Assembly (NCBI GenBank): GCA_035771175.1
Contig: CM069608.1
Location: 7,580,519 to 7,644,518 of the forward strand
Origin: Paratinospora sagittata
Lineage: Eukaryota; Streptophyta; Magnoliopsida; Ranunculales; Menispermaceae
Direction: 5' to 3'
DNA length: 64,000 nucleotides
The notes under the pieces are model-generated. The model did not search any database and had not been told where the DNA came from. It saw only the letters and a list, made by a program, of their open reading frames with translations. The translations under genes were made by a program, and so were the position numbers. Shown here piece by piece: positions 24,940-36,134 of this stretch; position 1 is the stretch's first letter, and every line of letters begins with the position of its first letter.

Positions 24940-27900
24940 ATGGGTGAAGAACTTCTTGTTGCGGGTGCTTCTGAACTATTGAAGAGGGTAATCTCAATTG
25001 CTTCTCAAGAGGTTGCTGGAGCTTGGGGTGTCAAGGGCGAGTTGAAAAAGCTTCAACACACACTTGAAATGATTCAAGCTGTGTTAGAAGATGCTGAGAC
25101 GAGACAAGTAGAAGACAAGGTTGTAAGAGTTTGGCTGAGAAGGCTTAAAAGTGTGGCTTATGATGTTGATAACATCTTGGATGAATTTCAGACTGAAATT
25201 CGGCGTTACAAAGCTGAGATTCAAAAAAATATGAAGGCCAAGGTGAGGAAATTCCTCTCATTTTCAAACCCAGTTGTGTTTTGTTTCAAAATGGCTCATA
25301 AGATTAAGGGCATCAATGTTGCATTAGAAGAAATTCAAAAGGATAAAATAATGACCCAACTTAATGTAATACCCATAAATGCAAGCCTTGAAAGCAGGGA
25401 GGAGAATAGAGAAACTCACTCTTTTATTGATGATTCAGAAGTTGTTGGAAGAAAAAATGACATAAATAAGATAGTTGAAATGTTGATTAATTCAAGTAAT
25501 CAACACAGTAGTAATACTGTTTCAGTCTTGCCTATAGTGGGCATGGGTGGACTGGGGAAGACCACACTTGCAAAATTGGTATATAATTACAAATTGATAG
25601 TGAAGCATTTTGAGCTGAGAATTTGGGTTTGTGTATCAGATAATTTCAATGTCAAAAAGATTGTAAGGAACATTTTGGAATCTCTTGGGGTGAAGGGTGG
25701 AATTTCAAGCTTGGATGCATTGGTCAGAAAGCTTCAAGAGAAGATCAGTGGGAAAACATTTTTGCTTGTGTTGGATGATGTATGGAATGAAGATTATGAA
25801 AAATGGGAGAACCTCAAAGATTCATTAGGAGGCAATGTTAAAGGAACCAACATCATCGTTACCACACGTAATGATAAAGTTGCTATAATAACGAACCCAT
25901 TTCACGTGTACCACTTGCAAAAGCTATCTGATGAAGACTGTTGGTCTTTATTCAAACTCCGCGCATTTGGTCCAGGAGGAGTAGAAGAAACAACAAATTT
26001 TGTGAATATTGGGAGGGAGATTGTGAAAAAGTGTGGAGGTGTGCCTTTAGCAGTGAAATTCTTAGGGAGCTTGATGCAGTCAAATAGGAAAGAATCTGAG
26101 TGATTGTTTATAAACAATAACAAAACTTGGGATCTACCAGAAGGTGATAACAAAATCATAAAGGTTTTGAAGTTGAGTTACGATCATTTATCCCCTTCTT
26201 TAAAGCAATGCTTTTCATACTGTTGTATTTTTCCTAAGGATTTCATGATTAGAAAGGTTATACTGATCCAATTATGGATGGCAGAAGGATATTTGGGAGC
26301 ATCCAAGGGAGGTAAATCACTTGAAGATACTGGAGATGATTATTTCAACATTTTAGTGCAGAACTCTTTCTTTCAAGATATAAAACAAGATGAATATGGG
26401 GATACTATATGGTGTAAGATGCATGATTTTGTACACGATCTTGCACGATATGTTGGTGGGTTTGAATACTTGACTGAGGATATTATAGATACAGATGAGG
26501 CAGAAGATATCTCGGAAGTGCGTCATTTGTCATCAGTATCAAAAATTCCTCAAGCTTTATTTGAAGCTCAAAAATTGTGCACATTTATCTTTCCCTCAAA
26601 ATCCTTTAATGACAGCTCCCCAGTATTTGACAGAGCAGTCCTGAAACTGAAGTATCTACGTGTGTTAGACTTAAGTTCAAGCAACATTGAAGAGTTGCCA
26701 TCTTCAATCGACAAATTAATCCATCTAAGATATTTTGATCTCTCAAATAATGATATTGAAGTACTTCCTCACTCAATCACCAAGCTCATCAATTTGCAAA
26801 CATTGAAACTAAATGGTTGTCGGAAACTGAAAGACCTTCCCAAAGACATGAGAAAGCTATTGAGCTTGAGAAATCTTGAATTTTACGATAAAAGGCTTGC
26901 TAAAATGCCAAGAGGGATGGGATGTTTAAATGATCTCCAAAAATTATCTGTATTTATTGTGGGGAATGATGAGGGATGTGGTATCACCGAGTTGCAAGGC
27001 TTAAAGCTCAGAGGTGAGCTGCGTATTAAACAATTGAATAATGTGAGGGATGGAGAAGCTGCAAAAGGGGCACATTTGAAAGAGAAACAAAATCTTCAAA
27101 GTCTCATCCTAAATTGGGACAATGAGGATAATACAAGTAATGCTAGAGATGTAATTGAAGGCCTTCGACCTCACCCAAATTTGAAAAGTTTGTCAATTGT
27201 GTTGTTTAAGGCCGACAAATTTCCAAATTGGATCAGTGTTTCATTTCTTCCAAATTTAGCTAAATTCAAGGTGCTCGATTGCAAGAATTGTGAATATCTG
27301 CCTCCATTGGGGAAACTACCTAATTTGAAGAAACTTTATATAGCTCGCATGAACGCCATGCAGAAAATTGGTCGAGAAATATATGGTGAAGGTGAAGAAG
27401 AAGAGAAAGAAGTTAGATTGACACCATATTTTCCTTCATTAACAAGACTTGTGGTAAATTCCATGCCTAATCTACTAGGATGGGAAGGACCACCTCACTC
27501 AAGTTCTACTCCTTTCCCTTCCCTCATGTGGTTGTCGATCTGGGGCTGTCCTAAATTAACTTGTACACCAACATTTCCTTCTCTTAAACATCTGAATGTT
27601 ATAGCTTGCAACACAGTCCCAATTTCGTTGATGGTAACTTCTCTTGAAAGTGTAAATATTAAACAAAGCAGCATTCAAACTCTCCCAGCTGATGAATTGC
27701 AAGCCCTTACATCCCTAAAAACATTGCACATAATTGGATGTAATAGTCTAACACACGTGCCTGATTTACGATGCTTCACTGCTCTTCAAAGTCTTACTAT
27801 TACAAATTGTAAGAAGCTCAAGTCTTTACCAGAAGGATTGGGATTCCTTTCTTCCCTTAAAGACTTGTCGATTGGCAACTTTTCAGATGAGGTGGATTTT

Positions 27901-28188
27901 TTTATGGCAGAGGGTATAGAACACCTGGTGTCTCTTACGAGGTTAACACTAAAAGGGTGGCCTACGATCAAGTCTTTGCCAGAGTGGCTAGGGGACTTAG
28001 TATCACTTCAGAGTTTGGAGATTAGCAGTTGCAAGAACCTGATTTGTCTTCCAGAAAGGATGCAAGGCCTTACGAACCTCAAAATGTTGAGTATTTCATC
28101 ATGCCCCCTTTTAAAGGAGAGATGTGCTAGAGAAAGAGGCGAAGAATGGTATAAAATTGCCCGCATTCCGCTTATCGAAATCTTTTAG
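24940..28188 (+). pseudogene. CC-NBS-LRR (RGA-type CNL) disease-resistance gene with one in-frame TGA
   Basis: A single uninterrupted frame of 1082 codons has all landmarks of a CNL immune receptor. These are an Rx-type coiled coil with VAYDVDNILDEF (72-83), P-loop GMGGLGKTT (201-209), kinase-2 LLVLDDVW (275-282), RNBS-B NIIVTTR (304-310), GLPL-type CGGVPLA (365-371), RNBS-D CFSYCCIFPKDF (424-435), MHD (494-496) and about 20 LRRs from ~560 to the end. It is intron-less within the coding region, as is common in RGA-type genes. The only break is TGA at 26101-26103 (codon 388), between GLPL and RNBS-D. Relatives usually have Trp there, so one G-to-A change would explain it. Translation would otherwise stop at 387 residues (CC plus NB-ARC without ARC2 and LRR). 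It could be a recent pseudogene, a truncated CN protein, or a sequencing/assembly error. Such proteins act in the cytoplasm as pathogen sensors. Confidence 0.9.
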
Positions 28189-30686
28189 TGGTTCTAGTGC
28201 CTTTGGTACGCTTTCTAACTAAACCTTTTTTCTTTGTCATAAAAGCTTGGAATTTTTAGCATGCTCCCTCTCTCTTTCTGTTTTCTTTTTCATTTCCTAA
28301 TTATGTCCCATGATTGCAACTGGCCGTATTGATCTTATTCAGATGAGCCATTTCATGGCCTAATTATAGTTTTTTTTTTTTTTGTGTGATTAAACACATG
28401 TTTGATTAGGACTTTAATGGTATTTTAGTTGGTTAGAACATAGTTCATGGTGGTTATATATCAATGTTACACCTCATTTGAATTGACTTGTTGCCTTGTT
28501 TTTCTTCTTTCTTTCTTTTTTTTCTTTTTTTTGTTTGAATGATAATTACTTGTTCAATTGTTATGGGGAAATCTTGTAGATATACTTGTATGCATTAGAA
28601 CTGGTAGTGGCACTCATTTTCTCTTGAGGAAATTCTCTGTTGCATTTAATCTGTACAGTAGCTCGGGCATCTCTGTACTAAATCAAAATCCTAGTTGTTG
28701 AACTCTCTTTACTTGAATTTAATCACCTCATGCGTTCTTGATTTGCAAGAGAAAATTGTCCTGCTACTTATAGGTTTAATACATGTTATCTCTCTTTAAA
28801 TACAAGTGTATTAATGCGTGGTTCCCCTATCCAAGTAGAACGATTTTATTCATAATAGTTTCTTATCAAAAAGGAAAAGTTCAGGCAAGTATTGTAGTCG
28901 AGCTTTTGAACAGAACCAAAATCCTGCCATGATCTGGTCATTGGCTTAGTCTCAAAGCTTTCATTGTACGTTCTTGTCAGTTCAAGAAACTCGATATCAA
29001 ATCGTGAATCTTATTTCTTGAAAACGAAATGAAAGAAAGTTTATTTCAGTAGAACTACTTCATGTTATAATCCTGGTTTTTTCCTGCAAGAAATTCACTC
29101 CAAGAAGGATCATGCTAAAAGGATAAACAAATGAAAGGATTTCTTAATTCATGAAAGATGAGACATGCATATAGGTTGTCTTCTGTGTATAACTAGATAT
29201 TGTGGTTTATATATATAAATGTAAGCCATTTATGACTATTAAACAATCTTCTCGACCTTAGACATAAATATTATTGTTGATAAGAAATCATCATTTTTCC
29301 TTGCAGCAAGGAGCTTACTCCAAGCTAGATCAGGCTACAAGGATTAAAGGATCACCAAAAAGTTATAACAAAACTTGTGCCTTACACATACGAAATCTGA
29401 TGTATGAATTAGCCAAGTTTCAGCAATAACTTGGTTTTAGATATAACCAGCTGAACATAGTAGTCTCCTCTCCCCCTATGAGACCTACTACCAAAGCCTT
29501 TGAACTCTGCAGTAATACTTGTGATATGGAGTCTAGATGAGCTAATAAATATATATGCAATTTCCATTTTATAGAAGAAACATTTCCAATCAAGTAATCT
29601 ATTAAAAATTATGTTATCTAGGAATTAATCAATGCTAAGAGTTCTGTAGGTTCTGTAACTTAAATTTATTTTCCACTCTAGCTATAAATGCCCGGATTAA
29701 CTATATATTGATGTCCTGAATGATGAGACTCTCACTTTATAACATGACCTTTGTTCAAGCTTAAGTTTTGGTTTCATTGTTCAATGTGCTCCTGCTTGTG
29801 TATAAATTCTGTCACACCTTAGTTGTGTTTGTCTCTGTTCTTTTATTCTTCTTCCTTTTTTTTCAATTTCTCATCAAGGGTCTTATGCGATTTGTTTGAA
29901 CAAACAAAGTAAGAAAGAAAAGGAAGCATACATGATCAACCTGCATAGAAGACAAAGAGATGGCTAATTTGATGTCTATGAAAAAGCTTGTAGTATCTCA
30001 TAAGTAATATCAATAGAAACAGGTAATGTACATTTTCTTTTTGAGCTCAAGTGAAAATTATACTTTTTAAGCAGCTGATTTAAGTGAATTTTGGTCGATG
30101 TCTATGCTCGATCGAATACTGGTAACTCTGCTCTTTTTGACTTGTTGCTTTTTTCAATCATTTTCCAGTTGGGTTATCTTGTGATATGTTGTTAATATTT
30201 TCGAATCCAAATCCAATGGACATTAAAGCAACATCATTCCAAGTCCTTACACTTTCATATGGCGATGAGTTGGTTAATGGGATGGAGGCAATCATGTCGC
30301 TTTCTTCAGCTCGACAAAAAATAGTTGTAGAAGGATTCCTTTCTACTATCAGTTTGTGTCACTGGCAATTAGTCTTGACTCCACCATGTTTGAGTTTGCT
30401 ATAGAGATTTATTGTTTTCATTCTCATCTGTATTGAGTATTTATGCTTTTTTTTTTTTTTATATATGATGAAGTACCCTGTAATTGACATGCAATTTGGG
30501 TTTCAGGAGGGCAATTTTTGTGATTCAAGGTTAAATCCATGCTTTTTTTTTTCTTTTTTTTTTCGGGATAAAATCGTTGTTAGATGCTTGTGTAAGTAAA
30601 ACAATAAGTTAGGTAATATTGACTAGAATAAAGGTAATGCATAAAAGAAACATTTGCATTGTTTATGAATTATATTTTTAAAGAGT
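28189..30686. other. 3' flank of the CNL gene, no second gene seen
   Basis: T-rich and AT-rich sequence with no conserved coding frame. CNL genes of this type often have introns in the 3'-UTR, and some of this may be transcribed. Two diverged ~50-bp segments (about 29080-29130 and 29295-29350, both with CTCCAAG and GGAT) look like an old duplication. The 72-residue frame at 30186-30404 has no similarity I recognise. Confidence 0.4.
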
Positions 30687-30858
30687 AATGTTATACATAC
30701 CCTGGGTGTTAACGTCATTTTTTGACGCTAGCACCCAACCTCCTTTGAATGTTGTGAGAATACTGTGCAATATACGTATATTCTCAAAACATCAAGGGAG
30801 TTGGGTGTTAGCGTTGAAAAATAACGTTGAAACCCACCGTATATAAAGCATTTTTCAT
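30687..30858. mobile_element. Foldback (MITE-like) element A
   Basis: The left arm (about 30687-30757, with CGCTAGCACCCAACCTCC) and the right arm (about 30774-30858, with GGGAGTTGGGTGTTAGCG) are imperfect inverted repeats of about 70-80 bp that meet near 30765. The outer ends (AATGTTATACATACC and the reverse complement of GGTATAT-like sequence) fit a small non-autonomous DNA transposon. The arms have diverged and target duplication is unclear. It has no coding capacity. Confidence 0.6.
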
Positions 30859-31099
30859 TTTTAAATATAAAGAGAATCATTGAGAGGACAAACAACATTT
30901 TTGTCTAGGATAGTAATTGGCCCTCTAATGTGATATTTTTTTTTATTATTCATTTATTTTGTCAAGATGCCCTCTTATTTGATTGGATGAAGTAATGTTA
31001 ACAAAGCAGTAGACATGCTGAAAAGTGAAAATCTTGAGTACTTCACATTCCCTGTCTATTTAAATGAATGACCCCCAACTAATCCACAGTTTCGGAATT

Positions 31100-31300
31100 G
31101 CTTTAGAGTAATGCTACATATAGATTAATGAAAACTCGATGGAAAACTTAAGCTTTCCATTTTCATTGGATCACATGGGGATGTGTTTATTATATATATA
31201 CGGATGCACAATTATACTACGTGCATTCTCTTGCAGATCTGATGGAAGTGAAAAACTTGAGTTTTCAATGGAGTTTTAATGGGTATTTCTTTATCATTTT
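31100..31300. mobile_element. Foldback (MITE-like) element B
   Basis: The left arm (ATTAATGAAAACTCGATGG then AAAACTTAAG, ~31122-31151) is mirrored by the right arm (CTTGAGTTTTCAATGG then AGTTTTAATG, ~31258-31282), with a ~105-bp spacer that holds a short AT run. The arms are unlike those of element A, so this is a separate family. The outer flanks (GAGTAATGCTACATATA) resemble the start of element A. Borders are approximate. Confidence 0.5.
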
Positions 31301-32161
31301 TTAATGCTTTATTCATTTAATACGTGATTGATGACTTGTAAGTAAGTATTAGCGATTCTATACACAAATTTACAAACATCCGTTGTGTTAAAGAATAATA
31401 AAATAAAATTTGAAACATCCGTGCAAATGCACACAAAATAATTTATATAAAAATAAGATTAATAATTGTTAATTAAACGAGCCATAAACAATATCAACTC
31501 CAGTTCAAGACGGGGTTACATATGGTTAAAAGTTTTGCTTACTTGAGATGTTATAATAACTTTTTTTCTTTTTTTTTTTAAGATAGTGGGCATCATGAAT
31601 TTATGTTTTCACTAATCTTTTTTTAGCACAATCACAAATACTAAAGGACGTCGTTTGGCCAACAAATAGTAGAAGGTGATTCAAATTTGAAACTTTTAAG
31701 GTAAGTGGGCATGCACATAACCATCAAACCAACCTACAGCTAGGTTATAATAACTCTTTACATAACTTAAGTATTTTACGTGCACACGTATCTCTCTCGT
31801 ACACAGGGATATATAGTCAAAAGATTAAAAAGAAGTGGCTACCACAGACCAAGATTTTCCAAAAAACGTGTCACTTTATATGTATATTTAACATTTTAAT
31901 CAATGTTAGACTTTGCAAGCGCCACCCACAGAATGAAAACAACACAACCATAAAAAATAAAAAAATAAAACTGTAAAAAGAAAAAAGTAATACATAGACA
32001 AGATGTAAACCTGTTATAAATGATTTATAACTATATATTAAAAAGTGAAAAAAAATTATTGTCAGCATTCCCAAAGTAGCAAAAGCCCAGCAAAGCAAAT
32101 CTGTGACAGGAAGGTACATTTAAATGCTGAAAGTTAATTTATTTAAGAAAAATGTTAAAAG

Positions 32162-32310
32162 AAACGCAAGGTTTTACTCATTTCTCAACACTAGATGATG
32201 TGGCAAGTGCCCGGTCGATCTTTTTGAAATGAGTTCCTTATGCATATTGACAAGTGTATTGGAGTATGAAAAGGTGTTGAGAAATGAGTACCTCTATTAA
32301 TTTTGCGTTA
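32162..32310. mobile_element. Foldback (MITE-like) element C
   Basis: Inverted arms share AACGCAA at the outside (32163-32169 and its complement at 32303-32309) and CTCATTTCTCAACAC inside (32177-32191 and its complement at 32274-32288). The inner 15 bp are perfect. The spacer of about 80 bp is unrelated. It sits about 300 bp upstream of the expansin-like TATA box. TTAA-like flanks hint at a target preference but are not conclusive. Confidence 0.6.
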
Positions 32311-32346
32311 ATATTTGTGTGTGACTTGACAAAGAAGAGGGTGGTG

Positions 32347-32525
32347 ATGAACAATGTCCTTAATGCCTAGCTACTTGGTTTGATATTATATGTTATACTG
32401 ATTCACAGATTTTGAATGGACCAATTCTCATTAACCTATGAACAATGTCCTTAATGCCTAGCAACTTGGTTTGATATTATACGTTATACTGATTCACAGA
32501 TTTTGAATAGACCAATTCTCATTAA
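32347..32525. repeat. Tandem duplication, 88-bp unit with 91-bp period
   Basis: The copies at 32347-32434 and 32438-32525 differ at three positions. The duplicated unit starts ATGAACAATGTCC and ends CTCATTAA, with three bases between copies. It lies 80 bp upstream of the expansin-like TATA box, so any regulatory site in the unit is doubled in that promoter. Confidence 0.95.
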
Positions 32526-32604
32526 ACTCACAGATTTCATCAGTTTCCATTAACATAACGTGTTGACTATGATCACTTAGGCTTAGCCAACTTTAATTTT
32601 GTGG

Positions 32605-32612
32605 TATAAATA
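32605..32612 (+). promoter_or_regulatory. TATA box of the expansin-like gene
   Basis: TATAAATA lies 101 bp upstream of the start codon at 32713. That would put transcription start near 32636 and give a leader of roughly 75 bases, which is ordinary for plants. It is the best TATA-like match in the proximal region. Confidence 0.65.
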
Positions 32613-32712
32613 TGGTTTGGTTCTTTACAACACCCTTCACACAGTCTTTCTCTTACTAATAAGTTTAATTTAGATAAAGTTAGCTTCCTGATTAACTTGA
32701 GGTTTTATAGTA

Positions 32713-34017
32713 ATGGGTCTTGCAATTAACTTGATGTACTCTTCCTGTACTGTTTTGAGCCTCTTGTTGCTCTTCCCGGCACTGTGTTTTTCCCATGAAA
32801 CTTACACTCACTCAAGAGCAACATTTTATGGGAGTCCTGATGGCTATGGAACTACAAGTATATATATAATCTCTAATGTTTTTCTCTGTGTTATATTACT
32901 ACCACACACAAGCACCCTTTTTTTTATTATTTTTTTCTTTTTGAAGTTTTCATGATGTATATTAAAGCTTGAGAATACTAATGGTGAAATAGGTGGAGCA
33001 TGTGGGTATGGTGAATTTGGAAGAAGTGTGAATGGTGGACATGTTGCAGCGGTATCTAAGCTTTACAGGAATGGCACTGGCTGTGGTGCTTGCTACCAGG
33101 TTCTTCATCTACCTTCATCTATCTGCCGTTGCAGATAGGTTTTTCAAACAAAACAAAAAAGAAACCTTCTTTTTTAGTACTACTTTTATTAGGCTTGGTA
33201 AAAACCATTATTATGGGATTTTAATTATATGTACATATATATATAATGGACTAATCAGGTTAGATGCACCATACCACAACTCTGCAATAAAGATGGAGTG
33301 ACAGTGGTGGTCACCGATCAGGGCTATGGCGACAATACTGACTTCATTCTCAGTCCTCGTGGCTTTGCCAAATTGGCTCATCCCTACATGGCTCCAAAGC
33401 TGCGCGCATATGGTGTAGTCGACATCGAATACAAAAGGTAACCCCTGTACAATATACCTCCTCTTAAGCTTCTTTTCTGACCAAGAAAACAACAACATTA
33501 ATGAGCATGTGTAACAATATATATGTCTGTGCTGCTCCAATAATATTTTACAGGATCTCGTGCAAGTATCCAGGCCACAACCTCATGTTCAAGGTCCATG
33601 AACAAAGCAGATTTCCAGATTACTTGGCCATTGTCTTCATATACAAAGCCGGTGAAAGTGACATTACCGCTGTCGAATTATGGCAGGTATAAATATATAT
33701 GTGGAGCAAAAACTAGTACAAGGAAGTTCAATATAAAACCATTTAATTTGGAATTAAAAAAAAAATGAATAGAACTAATGTGTATATTATCATTTCATTT
33801 GTTGTTTTTTGTGGTGTAGAAGGATCAGAAGAAATGGCAGGGCATGCGCAACGCCTACGGTGCCGTTTGGGACTTGCCTAACCCTCCCAAGGGCCCTCTT
33901 ACTTTGAGGTTCCAAGTGAGTGGAAAAAGCAGAAAATATTGGATGGAAGCACCCAATGCAATTCCTAGGTATTGGAAGGCAGGGGTTGCCTATGACTCAT
34001 CCATTCAGCTATCCTAA
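32713..34017 (+). CDS. EXLB1: Expansin-like B protein
   Basis: Five exons (32713-32857, 32993-33099, 33259-33437, 33554-33686, 33820-34017), all with GT-AG introns and matching phases, give 253 residues, the usual size. An N-terminal signal peptide (hydrophobic core [12 protein letters not shown], likely cut near residue 27) sends it to the cell wall. The six-stranded DPBB/GH45-like domain follows: [10 protein letters not shown] (34-43), [10 protein letters not shown] (50-59), GTGCGACYQ and [15 protein letters not shown]. The C-terminal expansin domain contains [25 protein letters not shown] and WKAGVAYDS. It lacks the HFD motif of alpha-expansins, as expansin-like proteins do. These are wall proteins whose loosening activity is unproven. 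Two positions that I remember as cysteine in EXLB proteins are Gly44 and Gln191 here. The subfamily call is firm; the gene number is by resemblance. Confidence 0.9.
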
Positions 34018-36134
34018 TTCTAATTAAACATCGAGCCCTGCACTGATCATTTCTTAGTAAAATAAGACAATGTTTGTGGGTTTAGTGTTCTTCACTTTCC
34101 TTAATAAAGGTACATGGATATGTGCAGTTTGTTTTGTTTGGTGTGAGAATATAAGCAAAAGTTTCAACTGTTGTATTTATGGTTGTGTTATTATTTGTAC
34201 TTGTGGTTAATAAGAGGGATCTCCACGTATCATGTATGTAGGGCTCTTTTTCTAGCTTGTGTATGTATAAATAAAGATGTTCAATAAAAGTTACATGGTC
34301 AATTTCCATTGTTTTAATCCTCAATGCTCTTTATACCAATTTCTGTGGTCTCTGTTAAAGATTTTTGTGATCTAGGATTGAAGGGACTTCTCATGGCACA
34401 AACATATAATGCTTAATTATTCAACCAAGGAAAACAAAACACAAGAAAGGAAAGGGAATCAAGAACAATTGGCCTGGTCCTCAGACATGAGAGAAGAAAA
34501 AAAGAAAGTCTAGCTCTGTATCTGTTTTTGTTTTCCTTGATTAGACTTAAGAGCAATACTAAACTTCCTTTACAAATCATCTTTCAATAAGCATAATCTC
34601 TTTTATTAACATGCCATGAAACATGGCATTTGGTGTAAGGTAACTGAGATGAAAATGGTAAAATGAATTGCAATTAGAAACCACTAAGTAACATGAATAT
34701 CCAATAATTCAACTAAGATAAGGTTTATGTCATAATAAACCTAGTAGGAAGGAATGGTAATATTATAGGAGAAGAAACAAAATCATACAACTTCTTTCTC
34801 AAAATATGCATTTGATATTGGCTTCAATTTCATCTTCATCGCCCTATTATTCATTCAAATTTTTATCTTCTAACTTATGGAATTTGCTCATGAGGAACTG
34901 ATATTACTTCAAATGCAACTAGGGAACGAATAGATAAATAAGAACAACTCAATCAAAAAATGATGCAGAAAATAGAAATAATGCCATCATTTGAAGGTAC
35001 CTAGAAGAACAAAAAGGAATTTTGTATTGCTCAAAATGCAAGATTAATTGGTCTAACTTGAGTTTTAGGTAATTCTTTTATGCTCTGAAGAAAGGCAATT
35101 TTATAATCCTGCATCATAGAATTATATTAAAAAAAAAAAATGCTTGCCATTTACACAATCTGTAGAATGGCATCAAAACAAGTCCTTAAGACATGAATTG
35201 GAGTTGCAAATTACTTCATTATTTCTAATTTAAAACAGATCATTCTTCTTTGATTCAGAGGAAGATGGAACAGTAGAAAGAAACTGTTGTACTGGTGCAT
35301 GGGCAAAGGATCAAACTCGAAGACTGAAGTAACTCTCTTTCACAACAGGGCAATTACCTGGCCAATCCAAAAAATCAGAAAGAAGAAAAGAAGAGAAAAA
35401 AAAAATGAGGGGTGGGGGGGGGAGCTTGATTTTCTCATCTAAAAAGACAATTTATCCTTCTTGGAAAACAATTATTTGGAAGCATAGAGCAGATCAAAGA
35501 TGACCAATTGGGCAAATAACATAATTTTTTTTTTTTTTTTGTAAGTTTTTCTTACTCAAAATTGATAAAAAATAGAGTTGAAGAACATAAACTTGTCAGA
35601 ATTTAAGCAATTGGGATCAACCCAACTTCACCTAATTTAGTTGCTTAAAAAAGTTACAGTTGAGTCAAAAAAATAAAATTGTAAAGATTAACTATAACTG
35701 TTGATATGGGATATATACTATAAGCTTTTCATAGATTAATACAGTGAGCCAAAAAATAATAATAAATAGCTACAGAAGAAATTAGTAATTCCGCCATATA
35801 TTATCTTTCCAAAAAAAAAAAATCCACCATTTTAATTATATATAATCTGTTAATCTGAAAGTTTATACCATTCATTTTTAATTAACTATATCTTAAAAAA
35901 AAAATTCAAAAATTCAAAAAAGAAAAAGCATAACTGAAACCTCTCCTCCCATCTTATCCGGAAGCAAGCAAGTTCAAACCTATTTTGAATGAGAGAAAAA
36001 TCTGGTGGTTGTTACAAGCAAAATAATTCAAATTTTAAACACAAACTTTCTAATTAAGCCCACTTCCTCCTCATCAATCTAAACCAACCTACCCATCAAG
36101 AAAGCTATAGAGCTACACAAATCCAATCAGTCCA
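34018..36134. other. Intergenic DNA between the expansin-like and NPH3 genes
   Basis: The start holds the expansin-like 3'-UTR, with AATAAA at about 34102 as a possible poly(A) signal. The rest is AT-rich with A-runs (35131, 35522, 35811) and a short G-run near 35414. No coding gene, RNA gene or defined repeat was recognised. Confidence 0.5.

Noticed and set aside
25902..26159. Minus-strand frame across the CNL stop codon
   Set aside because: Antisense shadow of conserved CNL coding sequence.
33211..33540. Minus-strand 109-residue frame in the expansin-like gene
   Set aside because: Antisense to exon 3 and flanking introns; no family match.
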